Part shown: piece after piece, positions 1 through 6,965 of the stretch
Layout of the letters: each line of letters starts with the position of its first letter
Numbering within the stretch: position 1 is the first letter of the stretch
Source of the DNA: Baia soyae
GTDB lineage: Bacteria > Bacillota > Bacilli > Thermoactinomycetales > Thermoactinomycetaceae
NCBI RefSeq assembly: GCF_004341445.1
Contig: NZ_SLXV01000032.1
Span: 1 to 36,507, forward strand
DNA length: 36,507 nucleotides
Direction of reading: 5' to 3'
Notes under the pieces: model-generated
Seen by the model: the letters and a program-made list of their open reading frames with translations, nothing else
Told to the model about the DNA's origin: nothing
Databases searched by the model: none
Translations under genes and position numbers: made by a program

Positions 1-94
1 CTCACGGTGGACACCCTTGCCTTAAGCTAATGGCTACTGCTACCTTCACCATTCGGGACTTTCACCCTATAGACTACGCCCATGCCGGGCGCAC
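1..94 (-). mobile_element. Group II intron, 5' end only (runs off the window)
   Basis: These 94 bases are identical to 11502-11595, the 5' end of the complete group II intron further along. On the minus strand the intron would begin with GTGCG at position 94 and continue leftward past the window edge, so only part of ribozyme domain I is visible. The intron starts four bases beyond a perfect 15-bp hairpin (99-133). That is the insertion habit of group IIC introns, which target terminator-like hairpins. The reverse transcriptase of this copy is not in view. Confidence 0.85.
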
Positions 95-98
95 GCTA

Positions 99-133
99 CA
101 TATGCCTGATAGCCACACGCTATCAGGCATATG
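99..133. terminator. Perfect hairpin next to an intron insertion site
   Basis: CATATGCCTGATAGC (99-113) and its exact complement (119-133) form a 15-bp stem with a 5-base loop CACAC. It was probably a terminator of a gene lying left of the window and served as the landing site for the intron at 1-94. The apical sequence AGCCACACGCT also occurs in the terminator at 6876-6934. Confidence 0.7.
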
Positions 134-223
134 CTTTGAAATGAGTAAAATAGATTGCTTATCACTCTAATTAATAATAAAATTTAAAATAAATTATAAC
201 CTTCTAAGGAGGAATGATACCAA

Positions 224-571
224 GTGGAGCTAAATGGGATAGGACCAACTCTCGTTCAGATCTCTATCTTTCTCTGGCTGTTAGGAATATTAATCGGAGG
301 GGCGATTGTTGTTTATTGTCTCGTAAAAAAACCAAAAAAAATAGACTATCATGATCAAAGTAAACGATTAGTAGCAAATAACCCGCCTATGTTTGAAAGC
401 TGGCCCGGTACAATCCTAGTCATAGCAGCACTCTTTCTCGCACTGTATTCTCAAATTGCAGGAACAGACCACTTTACACCATTTAAGATTACGATAATAG
501 CCGCTTTATCTCTCTCAATTATCGTCAACTTCATTCGTGGGATTCGGGAATATAAAGGCAATAAAGAATAA
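224..571 (+). CDS. Small membrane protein of unknown function
   Basis: 115 residues starting at GTG, preceded by AAGGAGG at 206-212. Three hydrophobic segments are visible, at about residues 10-33, 62-79 and 86-104. A short basic, hydrophilic stretch (KKPKKIDYHDQSKR) after the first segment is probably cytoplasmic. I recognise no family. The gene stands alone between an intron-associated hairpin and a strong terminator. It could be a small integral membrane accessory protein; no enzyme motif is visible. Confidence 0.75.
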   Translation: MELNGIGPTLVQISIFLWLLGILIGGAIVVYCLVKKPKKIDYHDQSKRLVANNPPMFESWPGTILVIAALFLALYSQIAGTDHFTPFKITIIAALSLSIIVNFIRGIREYKGNKE

Positions 572-577
572 TAAATA

Positions 578-633
578 AGCCCTCTTAGGCAGACAGTTGC
601 AATCGTAAGACTGCTATCTAAGAGGGCTTTTCC
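578..633. terminator. Bidirectional intrinsic terminator
   Basis: AGCCCTCTTAG... pairs with ...CTAAGAGGGCT in a long, slightly imperfect stem. It is followed by T-rich sequence on both strands. It serves the converging genes 224-571 (+) and 635-1090 (-). Confidence 0.85.
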
Positions 634-634
634 A

Positions 635-1090
635 TCATTTCATCTGCACTCTCACAGATAGATTCGTTATCCCCATCTCTAAGGTTGGAAACGCTTCTCG
701 GTCCACTTTACTCTTGAGCGTGTCCGTAAGGCGCTTCACTTTACTTCCCCTCACTAAGAACTGACCTTGAAAAGCACCTACACTCTCATAGTAATCTCGC
801 TGGATTCGATCATCCTTCGCATGCAAGTTACCAAACAACACGACTTCATCATCACTTTTAAGCGTGTCCAACACATAGGGAGCCACAAAAGGAACCACCT
901 CACCGACAGAAACTTTTCCATCTCCGAGAATCACTTCTGTCACCTTTATCTCTGATACTACATCCTCTTTATAGAAATCACGATTTTGCACAACCCCCCG
1001 AACCACCAAATCCGAATCTCCACCCAACTGTTCAACCGTTTGATAAACCTTTGGAAACTCAGGTAAAACACCCGCAATATGCCTGTCCAT
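635..1090 (-). pseudogene. N-terminally truncated secreted/lipoprotein-like protein
   Basis: The readable frame gives 151 residues from an internal ATG. The in-frame codons upstream (ESVTEAAFP) look like protein, but a stop cuts them at about 1130 and no signal peptide or good ribosome-binding site is found. The visible part resembles the mature domain of Bacillales lipoproteins with a pattern like SDLVVRG...S.IKVTEVILGD...GE, followed by a DEVVLFG strand; the exact function is unknown. The truncation point coincides with the 5' truncation of the divergent TPR gene at 1142, suggesting that one deletion removed both 5' ends. If an unrecognised start is used, a cytosolic remnant could still be made. 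Confidence 0.55.
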
Positions 1091-1600
1091 CGGAAATGCT
1101 GCCTCGGTTACACTTTCTGTCTGTTCGTTTTATGAACGGAATTGGGCACCAGTTATATGAATCTAAAAAAATGGAATCAAGCAGAGCGATGCTTTTTAGA
1201 AGCCCTTAAATTAAAGGACAGCATCAAGAGAGAATATATAGCTGTAAAAACTTACAGACAAATCGGAGAATTGTACACTATTCTTGACAAAAAAGAGAAA
1301 GCTGTAGACAATTTAAAGAAGGCAGTCAAATTAGGCAAGGAAACCAATGATGCTTTACGAACCTGTGAAGCACTTATATCCCTTGGTGATTTTTATGCGA
1401 AATACGGAGATTTCAAAAAGGCAGGGACCAAATATCAGCAGGCACTTGTGCTTGCCGAGAAACATTCATTCCCAAGCCAAGAAGATATCTTAGTGATTAA
1501 GATGGTAGCTTGCTCTACTACCTTCGGCTCTGATATCTCCATGTTTTCGGATCGCTTAGTTTCGATTCTACAAAGGTTAAATGGAAGGAGTGATAACAAT

Positions 1601-1680
1601 ATGTTTACAGCAACTTCTCAAGTGATGTCTACAAAAGGCTATATAGCTGATCCTACGTGGCTGATCCTCCTGAAACCTAA
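1601..1680 (+). pseudogene. Disrupted signal-peptide tail (ancestral ending YIADPPET)
   Basis: ATG at 1601 follows GGAAGGAG with 10-base spacing and lies in the TPR frame. GCTGATCCT occurs twice, 14 bases apart (1646 and 1660). Removing one 14-base unit restores ...TAT ATA GCT GAT CCT CCT GAA ACC TAA, i.e. a peptide of 21 residues ending YIADPPET. That ending matches the DPP-type C-termini of the three peptides at 25583-26006. As the sequence stands, the ADPPET codons are in another frame from the ATG. Confidence 0.6.
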
Positions 1681-1697
1681 AAAACATACATTTCCCC

Positions 1698-1724
1698 AAG
1701 AGCCGACTATTAGGCTCTTTTTTC
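1698..1724 (+). terminator. Intrinsic terminator
   Basis: AAGAGCC and GGCTCTT form a 7-bp stem followed by a T run. It closes the TPR fragment unit. Confidence 0.8.
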
Positions 1725-1760
1725 TTACCTACTTCTAACAAGTTGTAGATCAAAGGGAAA

Positions 1761-1867
1761 GGAGGGTCTGTTCGATCCTTGCGATGTTAGCAATCCTACT
1801 TAGCGTAGCGAACATCCTCTACTTCCCTGCTGGATCGGTATTTGAGCAGGAATCGAACAGACCCTCC
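1761..1867. repeat. Imperfect palindromic element with 16-bp arms
   Basis: GGAGGGTCTGTTCGAT at the left end is repeated as its exact complement at the right end, with about 70 bases between. The interior contains GCGATGTTAG and CTTAGCGTAG, which also occur together in the larger palindromic element at 26047-26249. It may be a small non-autonomous repeat or a structured transcript; no protein is encoded. Confidence 0.6.
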
Positions 1868-1985
1868 AGCCCTCGATCACCCAACAGCCTGAAATAATGG
1901 TAAGAAAGAAAAAACACACGATATTTATTGCCTTACACTTCAAGAACTACACAGGTACAGTCTATATAAAGAAAGGACTCCTAAG

Positions 1986-2189
1986 ATGCGCAGAATTATT
2001 CAATGGATAGTAATCATACTCGCTATATTCCACACCTTTTTTGCTATATGGTCGTACAATCATCCAGAAAAAAATAATAAATGGTTAGTATTTCCAAGCG
2101 CTATCATGTTTGCCGGAGCTGTCTACCTTAATCTCCCTCCCCGAAACAAGCATAAGGACACCGCGGCGGCAAAAGATAAATGTAAGTAA
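1986..2189 (+). CDS. Small membrane protein of unknown function
   Basis: 67 residues from ATG, with AAAGGA about 10 bases upstream. It has two hydrophobic segments at about residues 4-22 and 33-50 and a lysine-rich hydrophilic C-terminal tail (KHKDTAAAKDKCK). I do not recognise a family. It stands alone between a palindromic repeat and a strong terminator. Confidence 0.65.
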   Translation: MRRIIQWIVIILAIFHTFFAIWSYNHPEKNNKWLVFPSAIMFAGAVYLNLPPRNKHKDTAAAKDKCK

Positions 2190-2233
2190 GCTACTACACA
2201 AGGCTATGTAGTTACCATCCTTTAACAAAAACA

Positions 2234-2268
2234 AAAGAAGATCAGGACAAGTAATCCTGATCTTCTTT
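2234..2268. terminator. Bidirectional intrinsic terminator
   Basis: AAAGAAGATCAGGA pairs perfectly with TCCTGATCTTCTTT across a 7-base loop. The stem carries A/T tracts on both sides and serves two converging genes. Confidence 0.85.
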
Positions 2269-2296
2269 ATTTCTTGATTGAATGAAAACAAATATA

Positions 2297-2686
2297 TTAT
2301 TCCCCGAAAAATCCAATAGAACCTGTAGCATTACAGCCAACTTGAGTTTTACAAATTAACTGCAAAGAATAATCGCCTTTTCCAAAGCGTTTAGAAAAAG
2401 TCTTGTTTCCATTAGGAGCAATATAACCATTCGCAACTACTTCCGTATTCCCTAATCCATCTGCCTTGAGGACATTATATTGAATTTCTTCATGGCCCTG
2501 AGACTGATTATTAATCGTTACAGTCAATTGTCGATTTTGGTTGTCTTGTACAGTAAAATACTTTGATGTTGCACTGGATTGAAGCTCAGAAAGATGAACC
2601 TCTTGTGCACCTCCATGAGCGAATACAACAGAAGTACTTAAAGCAACTACAGCAGTCGAAACGAGAGAAGCAATTTTCAATTTCAT
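2297..2686 (-). CDS. Secreted protein with a predicted disulfide, function unknown
   Basis: 129 residues from ATG, with AGGGGAAAT upstream. Residues 1-23 form a classic Sec signal peptide (KLK, hydrophobic core, VFAHG cleavage region). The mature part is polar, Asn/Gln-rich and predicted beta-rich. Two cysteines eight residues apart (LICKTQVGCNATG) probably form a disulfide outside the cell. I recognise no family. It resembles in style the small secreted proteins at 31850 and 34030. Confidence 0.75.
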   Translation of the reverse strand: MKLKIASLVSTAVVALSTSVVFAHGGAQEVHLSELQSSATSKYFTVQDNQNRQLTVTINNQSQGHEEIQYNVLKADGLGNTEVVANGYIAPNGNKTFSKRFGKGDYSLQLICKTQVGCNATGSIGFFGE

Positions 2687-2699
2687 TTTTCATTTCCCC

Positions 2700-3185
2700 T
2701 TTAGGTATATTTAATTACTCACTCATAATACTACTAAAAAACTATTTTTTATATAAATATTTTTTAAATACTTCTAAATAAAATACTAAAATAGAAAACT
2801 TTGTGAACAAATTGACCAATACGAACAAATTGAACAAAATGCAATCCGCAGTCAAATTTTTCAGATAACGAAAGAAAGATAGGAATATCATATGAAATTG
2901 AGAGGTATTTACATTGCTTATCGTTCATGATATTCAATATATTTCCATTTAAACATGATAATTCAATCAATAAAAACATAATAGTTTATATAAATTAAAA
3001 GTTAAGAATATTTATAGTAATAATATAGACATAATAGTATTTCATATACTATTATATAATTATGCTGGATGATGAAATTTTTCAAGGAATATGTGAGGAA
3101 TTCGGAGAGAGATTCAAGGCATGTTTACGTCTATCTGCTGTTAGCTGATTCCAGCTGAAAGACCTTATAAAAATGGAAGGGGCAA
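2700..3185. other. AT-rich gene-free region with an operator-like inverted repeat
   Basis: No convincing reading frame occurs in this stretch. At 3031-3055 the arms ATAATAGTAT and ATACTATTAT form a perfect 10-bp inverted repeat around 5 bases, about 135 bp upstream of the secreted-protein gene at 3190. It could be a regulator-binding site for that gene. Nothing else stands out. Confidence 0.4.
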
Positions 3186-3189
3186 TCAG

Positions 3190-3567
3190 ATGAAGAGAAA
3201 AATAGTAATATCCGGAATAGGATTGGCTTTAGTTGTCGGTATCATGATTGTCGGATCTGTAAGTGCAGCTACTCCTAATGCGGGTAAAGCCCAAGATTTT
3301 TCAAGCATGAAATCATCAAATGAAGTGAAGCCAAACGATCGAGCTGCTCTCGAAGAAGTTAGGGTAGGGCGTGCTTCAGACTTAGCTAGGGCACTACAGT
3401 CTGTAGATATAGCCAAGCAAGCTCGTGGTATTGATGAGATTCGGTCAGGACGTATTTTAGATGTAGATAGAATGCGTCAGCTAGATATTGGTAGAAGTAT
3501 GGATGGAGGCCCGTTTGCAAATTCAAGAGTATCAGATCATAGTATGGAAGTTATTTTTGACAGATAA
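3190..3567 (+). CDS. Small secreted protein, function unknown
   Basis: 125 residues from ATG, with GGAAGGGG upstream. Residues 1-26 are a signal peptide ending VSAA. The mature part is rich in Arg, Asp and Ser and looks helical, with loosely repeated blocks (VGRASDLARALQSVDI, SGRILDVDRMRQLDI). No cysteines are present after the signal. I do not recognise it. It lies just upstream of a DUF5819-HTTM membrane pair on the same strand but is separated from it by a terminator-like hairpin (3602-3642). It might be a substrate of that pair, in analogy to SdpC with SdpAB, but unlike SdpC it has no hydrophobic C-terminal segment. Confidence 0.7.
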   Translation: MKRKIVISGIGLALVVGIMIVGSVSAATPNAGKAQDFSSMKSSNEVKPNDRAALEEVRVGRASDLARALQSVDIAKQARGIDEIRSGRILDVDRMRQLDIGRSMDGGPFANSRVSDHSMEVIFDR

Positions 3568-3601
3568 TCAATCATTTCATGATTACATTCCACCTAGAAT
3601 G

Positions 3602-3642
3602 AAAATAAATGGACTTTTTCATAGCAAAAAGTCCATTTATTT
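3602..3642 (+). terminator. Intrinsic terminator or attenuator
   Basis: AAATAAATGGACTTTTT and its complement form a 17-bp stem around a short loop, with T-rich flanks. It separates the secreted-protein gene from the downstream membrane pair; partial read-through would link them. Confidence 0.75.
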
Positions 3643-3717
3643 AGACTATATTACAGACAGTAGGCAGCCTACCCCATACCACTTTGTCTACAGCCTGATT
3701 ATTAGGGGGATCTGACA

Positions 3718-4410
3718 ATGGAATCATCTAACCACCATAAATCCTTATTCTACAAAGGAGTTTATTTTGGCTTGCCCTTTGTTCTTATAGGCTTCATCTT
3801 ATTTCATTTTTCGATTATTACCCTACATGTTATGCCGATAAATCCCATTTCCATTGCGCTAGAACCCGAAATAAATGCATATACAGGATCTTTGTTTAGA
3901 CAGAATTGGCATTTATTTTCTCCGGAACCTGTTACAGAAAACGATGTTGTTTATATGAAAGTAAAAACAAAGTCAAATCAAGAAAGTGATTGGATCGATA
4001 TAACCACTCCTTTTATTTTGGCTAATCATAAAAACTATCTTAGCCCTCTGAATCGAATTATGAGGATCCCGTCAACCGCAGTAAATGAGATGCATGGCGA
4101 AGAAGAGCTGATCAACCGATATAAAAAGAAAATTTATGAGTTGAATAAGGAGCAGGAGAGCGAAAAGATCCTAAAGAGGGTTAGTGAGTATCAACAAAAG
4201 AATTCGAAAGATACACGCCTATTGTTGTATCGATTTGTATTTTCAACGGCTGCCAGGTCATTTTCCCCAGACGATATCCAGTCCATAAATGTAAGAGTGG
4301 TTACCGAAGAACCCGTTCCTTATTCCCAAAGAAAAAATCCGAACTACGAGCGAAAAAAGACCTACGAAGAACTTGGTTGGGAAAAATTTACTCCTGTTTT
4401 AAATTGGTAA
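3718..4410 (+). CDS. DUF5819-type membrane-anchored protein (SdpA-like partner)
   Basis: 230 residues from ATG after AGGGGGAT. There is one N-terminal membrane anchor (about 17-38), then an extracytoplasmic part beginning with the signature FRQNWHLFSPEP (about 60-71). That Q-N-W-x-L-F-x-P-x-P pattern is what I associate with DUF5819 and with SdpA-type proteins. A charged helical insertion (about 125-160) follows, and a beta-rich C-terminus. The gene is coupled to the HTTM gene 15 bases downstream. In the known sdpABC system of Bacillus subtilis, SdpA and SdpB mature the SdpC toxin; whether this pair acts on a peptide is inference. Confidence 0.7.
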   Translation: MESSNHHKSLFYKGVYFGLPFVLIGFILFHFSIITLHVMPINPISIALEPEINAYTGSLFRQNWHLFSPEPVTENDVVYMKVKTKSNQESDWIDITTPFILANHKNYLSPLNRIMRIPSTAVNEMHGEEELINRYKKKIYELNKEQESEKILKRVSEYQQKNSKDTRLLLYRFVFSTAARSFSPDDIQSINVRVVTEEPVPYSQRKNPNYERKKTYEELGWEKFTPVLNW

Positions 4411-4425
4411 AAGGAGCGGTGAGTA

Positions 4426-5376
4426 ATGACGTTAGAGGGCAGTTCCACGTTACGACAGAGATTCCATCAATTATTTTATAACGAGAAGTTTTTGATCGGG
4501 GCTAGCTTAGCTAGGATCAGCTTTGGTTTCATCATGTTATACTATTATCTGATTCACTATACACAAAGATACTTTATATGGTCTTATGATGGAATCTTCA
4601 ATGAGTATCTTTCAGACAAAGAGAGCTTTTCCTTATATAACTTTTCTACCTCTTCGATGTATTTCGATGTCATCTACCATGTAAGTATTTTAATTACCAT
4701 TTTATACTTGTGTGGATATAAGACCCGGATTACATCGATTCTATTTTTTATAACAACCTACTCCATCTTACAGCGGAATTTTTTAGTTGCAGATGGAGGA
4801 GACAATCTAGTCATCAATATATTATTTTTTCTTATGTTTGCGAATACATATGCCTACTTTTCCTTTGACTCTGCTAAGTGGCGAGCTCAATCAGATCGTA
4901 GAAACAATCTATTTCATCTCGTAATGGCGCTAATACATAACATTGCGATTGTAGCTTGTGTCGTTCAACTATGTATTCTCTATCTAACTGCTGGTTTCTA
5001 TCAACTAATGGGAGAGAGTTGGAATAGTGGGGTTGCGATTTACTATATCTTTCAAGTCGATGAGTATGCCAACCCGTTTATTCGAGATCTAATAATCAAT
5101 CATGACATTTTTATCTTTGTAGGAAACTACTTCTCGATTCTCATTAAGATTTCGTTTCCATTTCTACTATTTAATCGCTATACGAAATACTTGGCAGTAA
5201 TAGGAATTGCCTTCTTTCATATCGGGATCGCGATTGGTATGGGCTTGGTGACCTTTTCCTTGATCATGTTGACAAGCGACTTATTGATTATAAGTGATCA
5301 GGATTTTCGATGGATGAGGTCCAAATGGATGTCGATTCTAAGTCGATTTAAGAATATGTCTATGATACGAAAGTAA
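4426..5376 (+). CDS. HTTM-domain polytopic membrane protein (SdpB / gamma-carboxylase-like)
   Basis: 316 residues from ATG, with AAGGAGCGGTGA upstream. It has about six to eight hydrophobic segments. It opens with ASLARISFGFIMLYYY and WSYDGIFNEYL, the arrangement typical of HTTM proteins, which are related to the vitamin K-dependent gamma-carboxylase fold and to SdpB. The middle contains FLVADGGDNLV, and later GFYQLMGESWNSG, both common in HTTM proteins. It forms a two-gene operon with the DUF5819 protein. The likely role is membrane-associated maturation of a secreted polypeptide; the substrate is unknown. Confidence 0.75.
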   Translation: MTLEGSSTLRQRFHQLFYNEKFLIGASLARISFGFIMLYYYLIHYTQRYFIWSYDGIFNEYLSDKESFSLYNFSTSSMYFDVIYHVSILITILYLCGYKTRITSILFFITTYSILQRNFLVADGGDNLVINILFFLMFANTYAYFSFDSAKWRAQSDRRNNLFHLVMALIHNIAIVACVVQLCILYLTAGFYQLMGESWNSGVAIYYIFQVDEYANPFIRDLIINHDIFIFVGNYFSILIKISFPFLLFNRYTKYLAVIGIAFFHIGIAIGMGLVTFSLIMLTSDLLIISDQDFRWMRSKWMSILSRFKNMSMIRK

Positions 5377-5435
5377 ATACGACCTGATAATGGATGTAAT
5401 GATTCCACAAAAGGATCCACAGAGGTTTTTCCATT

Positions 5436-5463
5436 AGAGCCTGAAAGATAAGGCTCTTTTTTG
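5436..5463 (+). terminator. Intrinsic terminator
   Basis: AGAGCCT and AGGCTCT with an 8-base loop, followed by TTTTTT. It ends the DUF5819-HTTM operon. Confidence 0.85.
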
Positions 5464-5516
5464 TTTCCTGCTACATAGGTTTAATCATCAATATACAACA
5501 ATCAACAAACTACCTT

Positions 5517-5529
5517 TACTATCATAGTA
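5517..5529. promoter_or_regulatory. Operator-like palindrome upstream of padR-type gene
   Basis: TACTAT-C-ATAGTA is a perfect 6+1+6 palindrome, 40 bp upstream of the PadR start codon. PadR-type repressors often bind palindromes in their own promoter, so autoregulation is plausible. Confidence 0.4.
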
Positions 5530-5568
5530 ATATATCGTATGATGCACATGTGGAGGTGCACGACACGT

Positions 5569-5898
5569 ATGAGTGAGAACAAAATGACATCCGGCCTGTT
5601 GCGCGGACATACAGATACGATGATTTTACGACTCTTATCCGAAGCAGATCGCTACGGCTATGAGATTGTGAAATTGATCGCTGAGCGTTCGGGCGGTGAG
5701 TATGAGTTAAAGGAAGCCACGATGTATTCCAGTGTTCGCCGGCTTGAGGTGGACGGTGATATCGAATGGTATTGGGGCAGTGAGTCTCAAGGCGGGCGGC
5801 GTAAGTACTTTCGAATTACCAAAAAAGGCAAGATGACCTACGCCCGTAACATACAAAACTGGGAGTACGCCAAACTCGTACTTGAAAACTTATTGTAG
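5569..5898 (+). CDS. PadR-family transcriptional regulator
   Basis: 109 residues from the ATG at 5569, placed 10 bases after GGAGGTG; an earlier in-frame ATG lacks this spacing. The winged-helix pattern is typical of PadR: GLLRGHTDTMILRLLSE, YGYEIVKLI, then KEATMYSSVRRLE and GGRRKYFRITKKG. The short C-terminal helix is the dimer arm. The downstream gene starts 13 bases after the stop, so the two form an operon. Such PadR genes usually pair with membrane or HAAS-domain proteins and are autoregulated. Confidence 0.88.
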   Translation: MSENKMTSGLLRGHTDTMILRLLSEADRYGYEIVKLIAERSGGEYELKEATMYSSVRRLEVDGDIEWYWGSESQGGRRKYFRITKKGKMTYARNIQNWEYAKLVLENLL

Positions 5899-5911
5899 GG
5901 GGCTTGATGGG

Positions 5912-6838
5912 ATGAATGAGAAATTAAATCACTATCTAGATGGCGTTTTCGCGCCGTACGATGGGGTAAAAAGCGTCGACGAATTAAAGGCTGATCTGCT
6001 GGCCGATTTACAGGAGCGATTCCGTGAACTGAAAGCAGAAGGCAAAGACGATGAAACCGCATTTGAGATGACTGTTGACAGCATCGGTGATATTGAGGAA
6101 ACGGTACAAGAAGTGGCGAACCTCTCTCAAACGCTGGAGCGACAAGTGGTAACCAATCTAAGCGCAAGCAATCTACCAAAGAGCGACCTTGCTGGCGTAA
6201 TCGCGCGTAAGGGTAACTTCTCAGCGAGTGCATTACGCGGTTCCAACTTTGCAGGCGCTGACTTAACGGCTAGCTCTTTCCATGCAAGCGACATTCGCGA
6301 GACAAACTTTGCCGGTACAGACTTGACGAGCAGCTCCTTTAAAGCAAGCGATGTACGCGAAGCTAATTTTGATGGCGCGAACTTGACCGACTGCAGCCTA
6401 TACGCTAATGATCTTACAAATACAAGTTTCCATGAATCGATCTTAGTCCGCACGAAATTTAGTGCCTCTGGTCTAGATGGAGCCACCTTTACAGGCGTAA
6501 ACATGATGGATGTCACACTAACCAAGACCGATCTTCGAAAGACGATCTTTACAGACTGTTCCTTTAACGGAGTCGACTTCAAATATTCCGATCTACGAGA
6601 TGTATGTCTAGACGGGCAAACCTTTATCGGTGTCAAATTTGGTAAAACAGCGCTAAAAGGGGCTTCATTTAAAGGGGCGACATTTAAAAATGTCTCCTTC
6701 CATCCGGGATTTACCTTGACGAACAAATATTATCGTGCGATTAAAACCTTCTGCTTTGACGGCGCCATGATGGATAAATTGACCTATGCATGGTTGAAAA
6801 GCATGGGAGCTGATTTATCCAAGGTTACAATTAGATAA
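5912..6838 (+). CDS. HAAS-like domain plus pentapeptide-repeat protein
   Basis: 308 residues starting MNEKLNHYLDG after AGGGGG. The N-terminal 75 residues resemble the helical prefix/HAAS domain that accompanies PadR regulators (VDELKADLLADLQERF, DETAFEMTVDSIGDIEE). From about residue 85 to 250 there are tandem A(D/N)LXX-type pentapeptide repeats (e.g. SNFAGADLTASSFHASDI), which fold as a right-handed beta-helix. There are no membrane segments. Cytosolic pentapeptide proteins often act as scaffolds, and a few mimic DNA to shield gyrase. Its operon with PadR suggests an inducible stress or resistance function, but no target is visible. Confidence 0.8.
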   Translation: MNEKLNHYLDGVFAPYDGVKSVDELKADLLADLQERFRELKAEGKDDETAFEMTVDSIGDIEETVQEVANLSQTLERQVVTNLSASNLPKSDLAGVIARKGNFSASALRGSNFAGADLTASSFHASDIRETNFAGTDLTSSSFKASDVREANFDGANLTDCSLYANDLTNTSFHESILVRTKFSASGLDGATFTGVNMMDVTLTKTDLRKTIFTDCSFNGVDFKYSDLRDVCLDGQTFIGVKFGKTALKGASFKGATFKNVSFHPGFTLTNKYYRAIKTFCFDGAMMDKLTYAWLKSMGADLSKVTIR

Positions 6839-6875
6839 ATAAGAGATGATGAAACAAACTCCAGTCATATAAAAC

Positions 6876-6934
6876 GCTCCCCTTGCCTGACAGCCACACG
6901 CTAATATGCTGGCTGCGATCGAAGGGGAGCTTTT
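6876..6934. terminator. Terminator with a long two-part hairpin
   Basis: GCTCCCCTT pairs with AAGGGGAGC, followed by TTTT. The apical part (CAGCC...GGCTG) contains AGCCACACGCT, shared with the hairpin at 99-133. It lies between converging genes. Confidence 0.8.
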
Positions 6935-6965
6935 CATACATGAATCTATTTACTCAATCTGTTCT

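Larger units (their letters stand above)
1142..1738 (+). pseudogene. 3' fragment of an HTH-TPR peptide-responsive regulator (RRNPP-like)
   Basis: This frame matches the C-terminal third of the regulator at 24241-25654. Both share TPR repeats of the same design, e.g. NDALRTCEALISLGDF here against NDALLRFKSLEALGDC there, and AEKHSFPSQED against AQKHSFLPQEH. The N-terminal HTH domain and first TPRs are missing; the frame begins at TTG with a stop three codons upstream and has no ribosome-binding site. The C-terminus runs in frame into a propeptide-like tail from 1601 with SD-like AAGGAG upstream. The tail is disrupted by a 14-base insertion, so translation continues into nonsense until 1738. It is a relic of a second receptor/peptide locus. 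Confidence 0.75.

Noticed and set aside
5838-6233. 131-residue frame on the minus strand
   Set aside because: Antisense to the end of padR and the start of the pentapeptide gene; no supporting signals.
6127-6726. 199-residue frame on the minus strand
   Set aside because: It is antisense to the pentapeptide-repeat gene; its regular look mirrors the repeats, and it has no ribosome-binding site.
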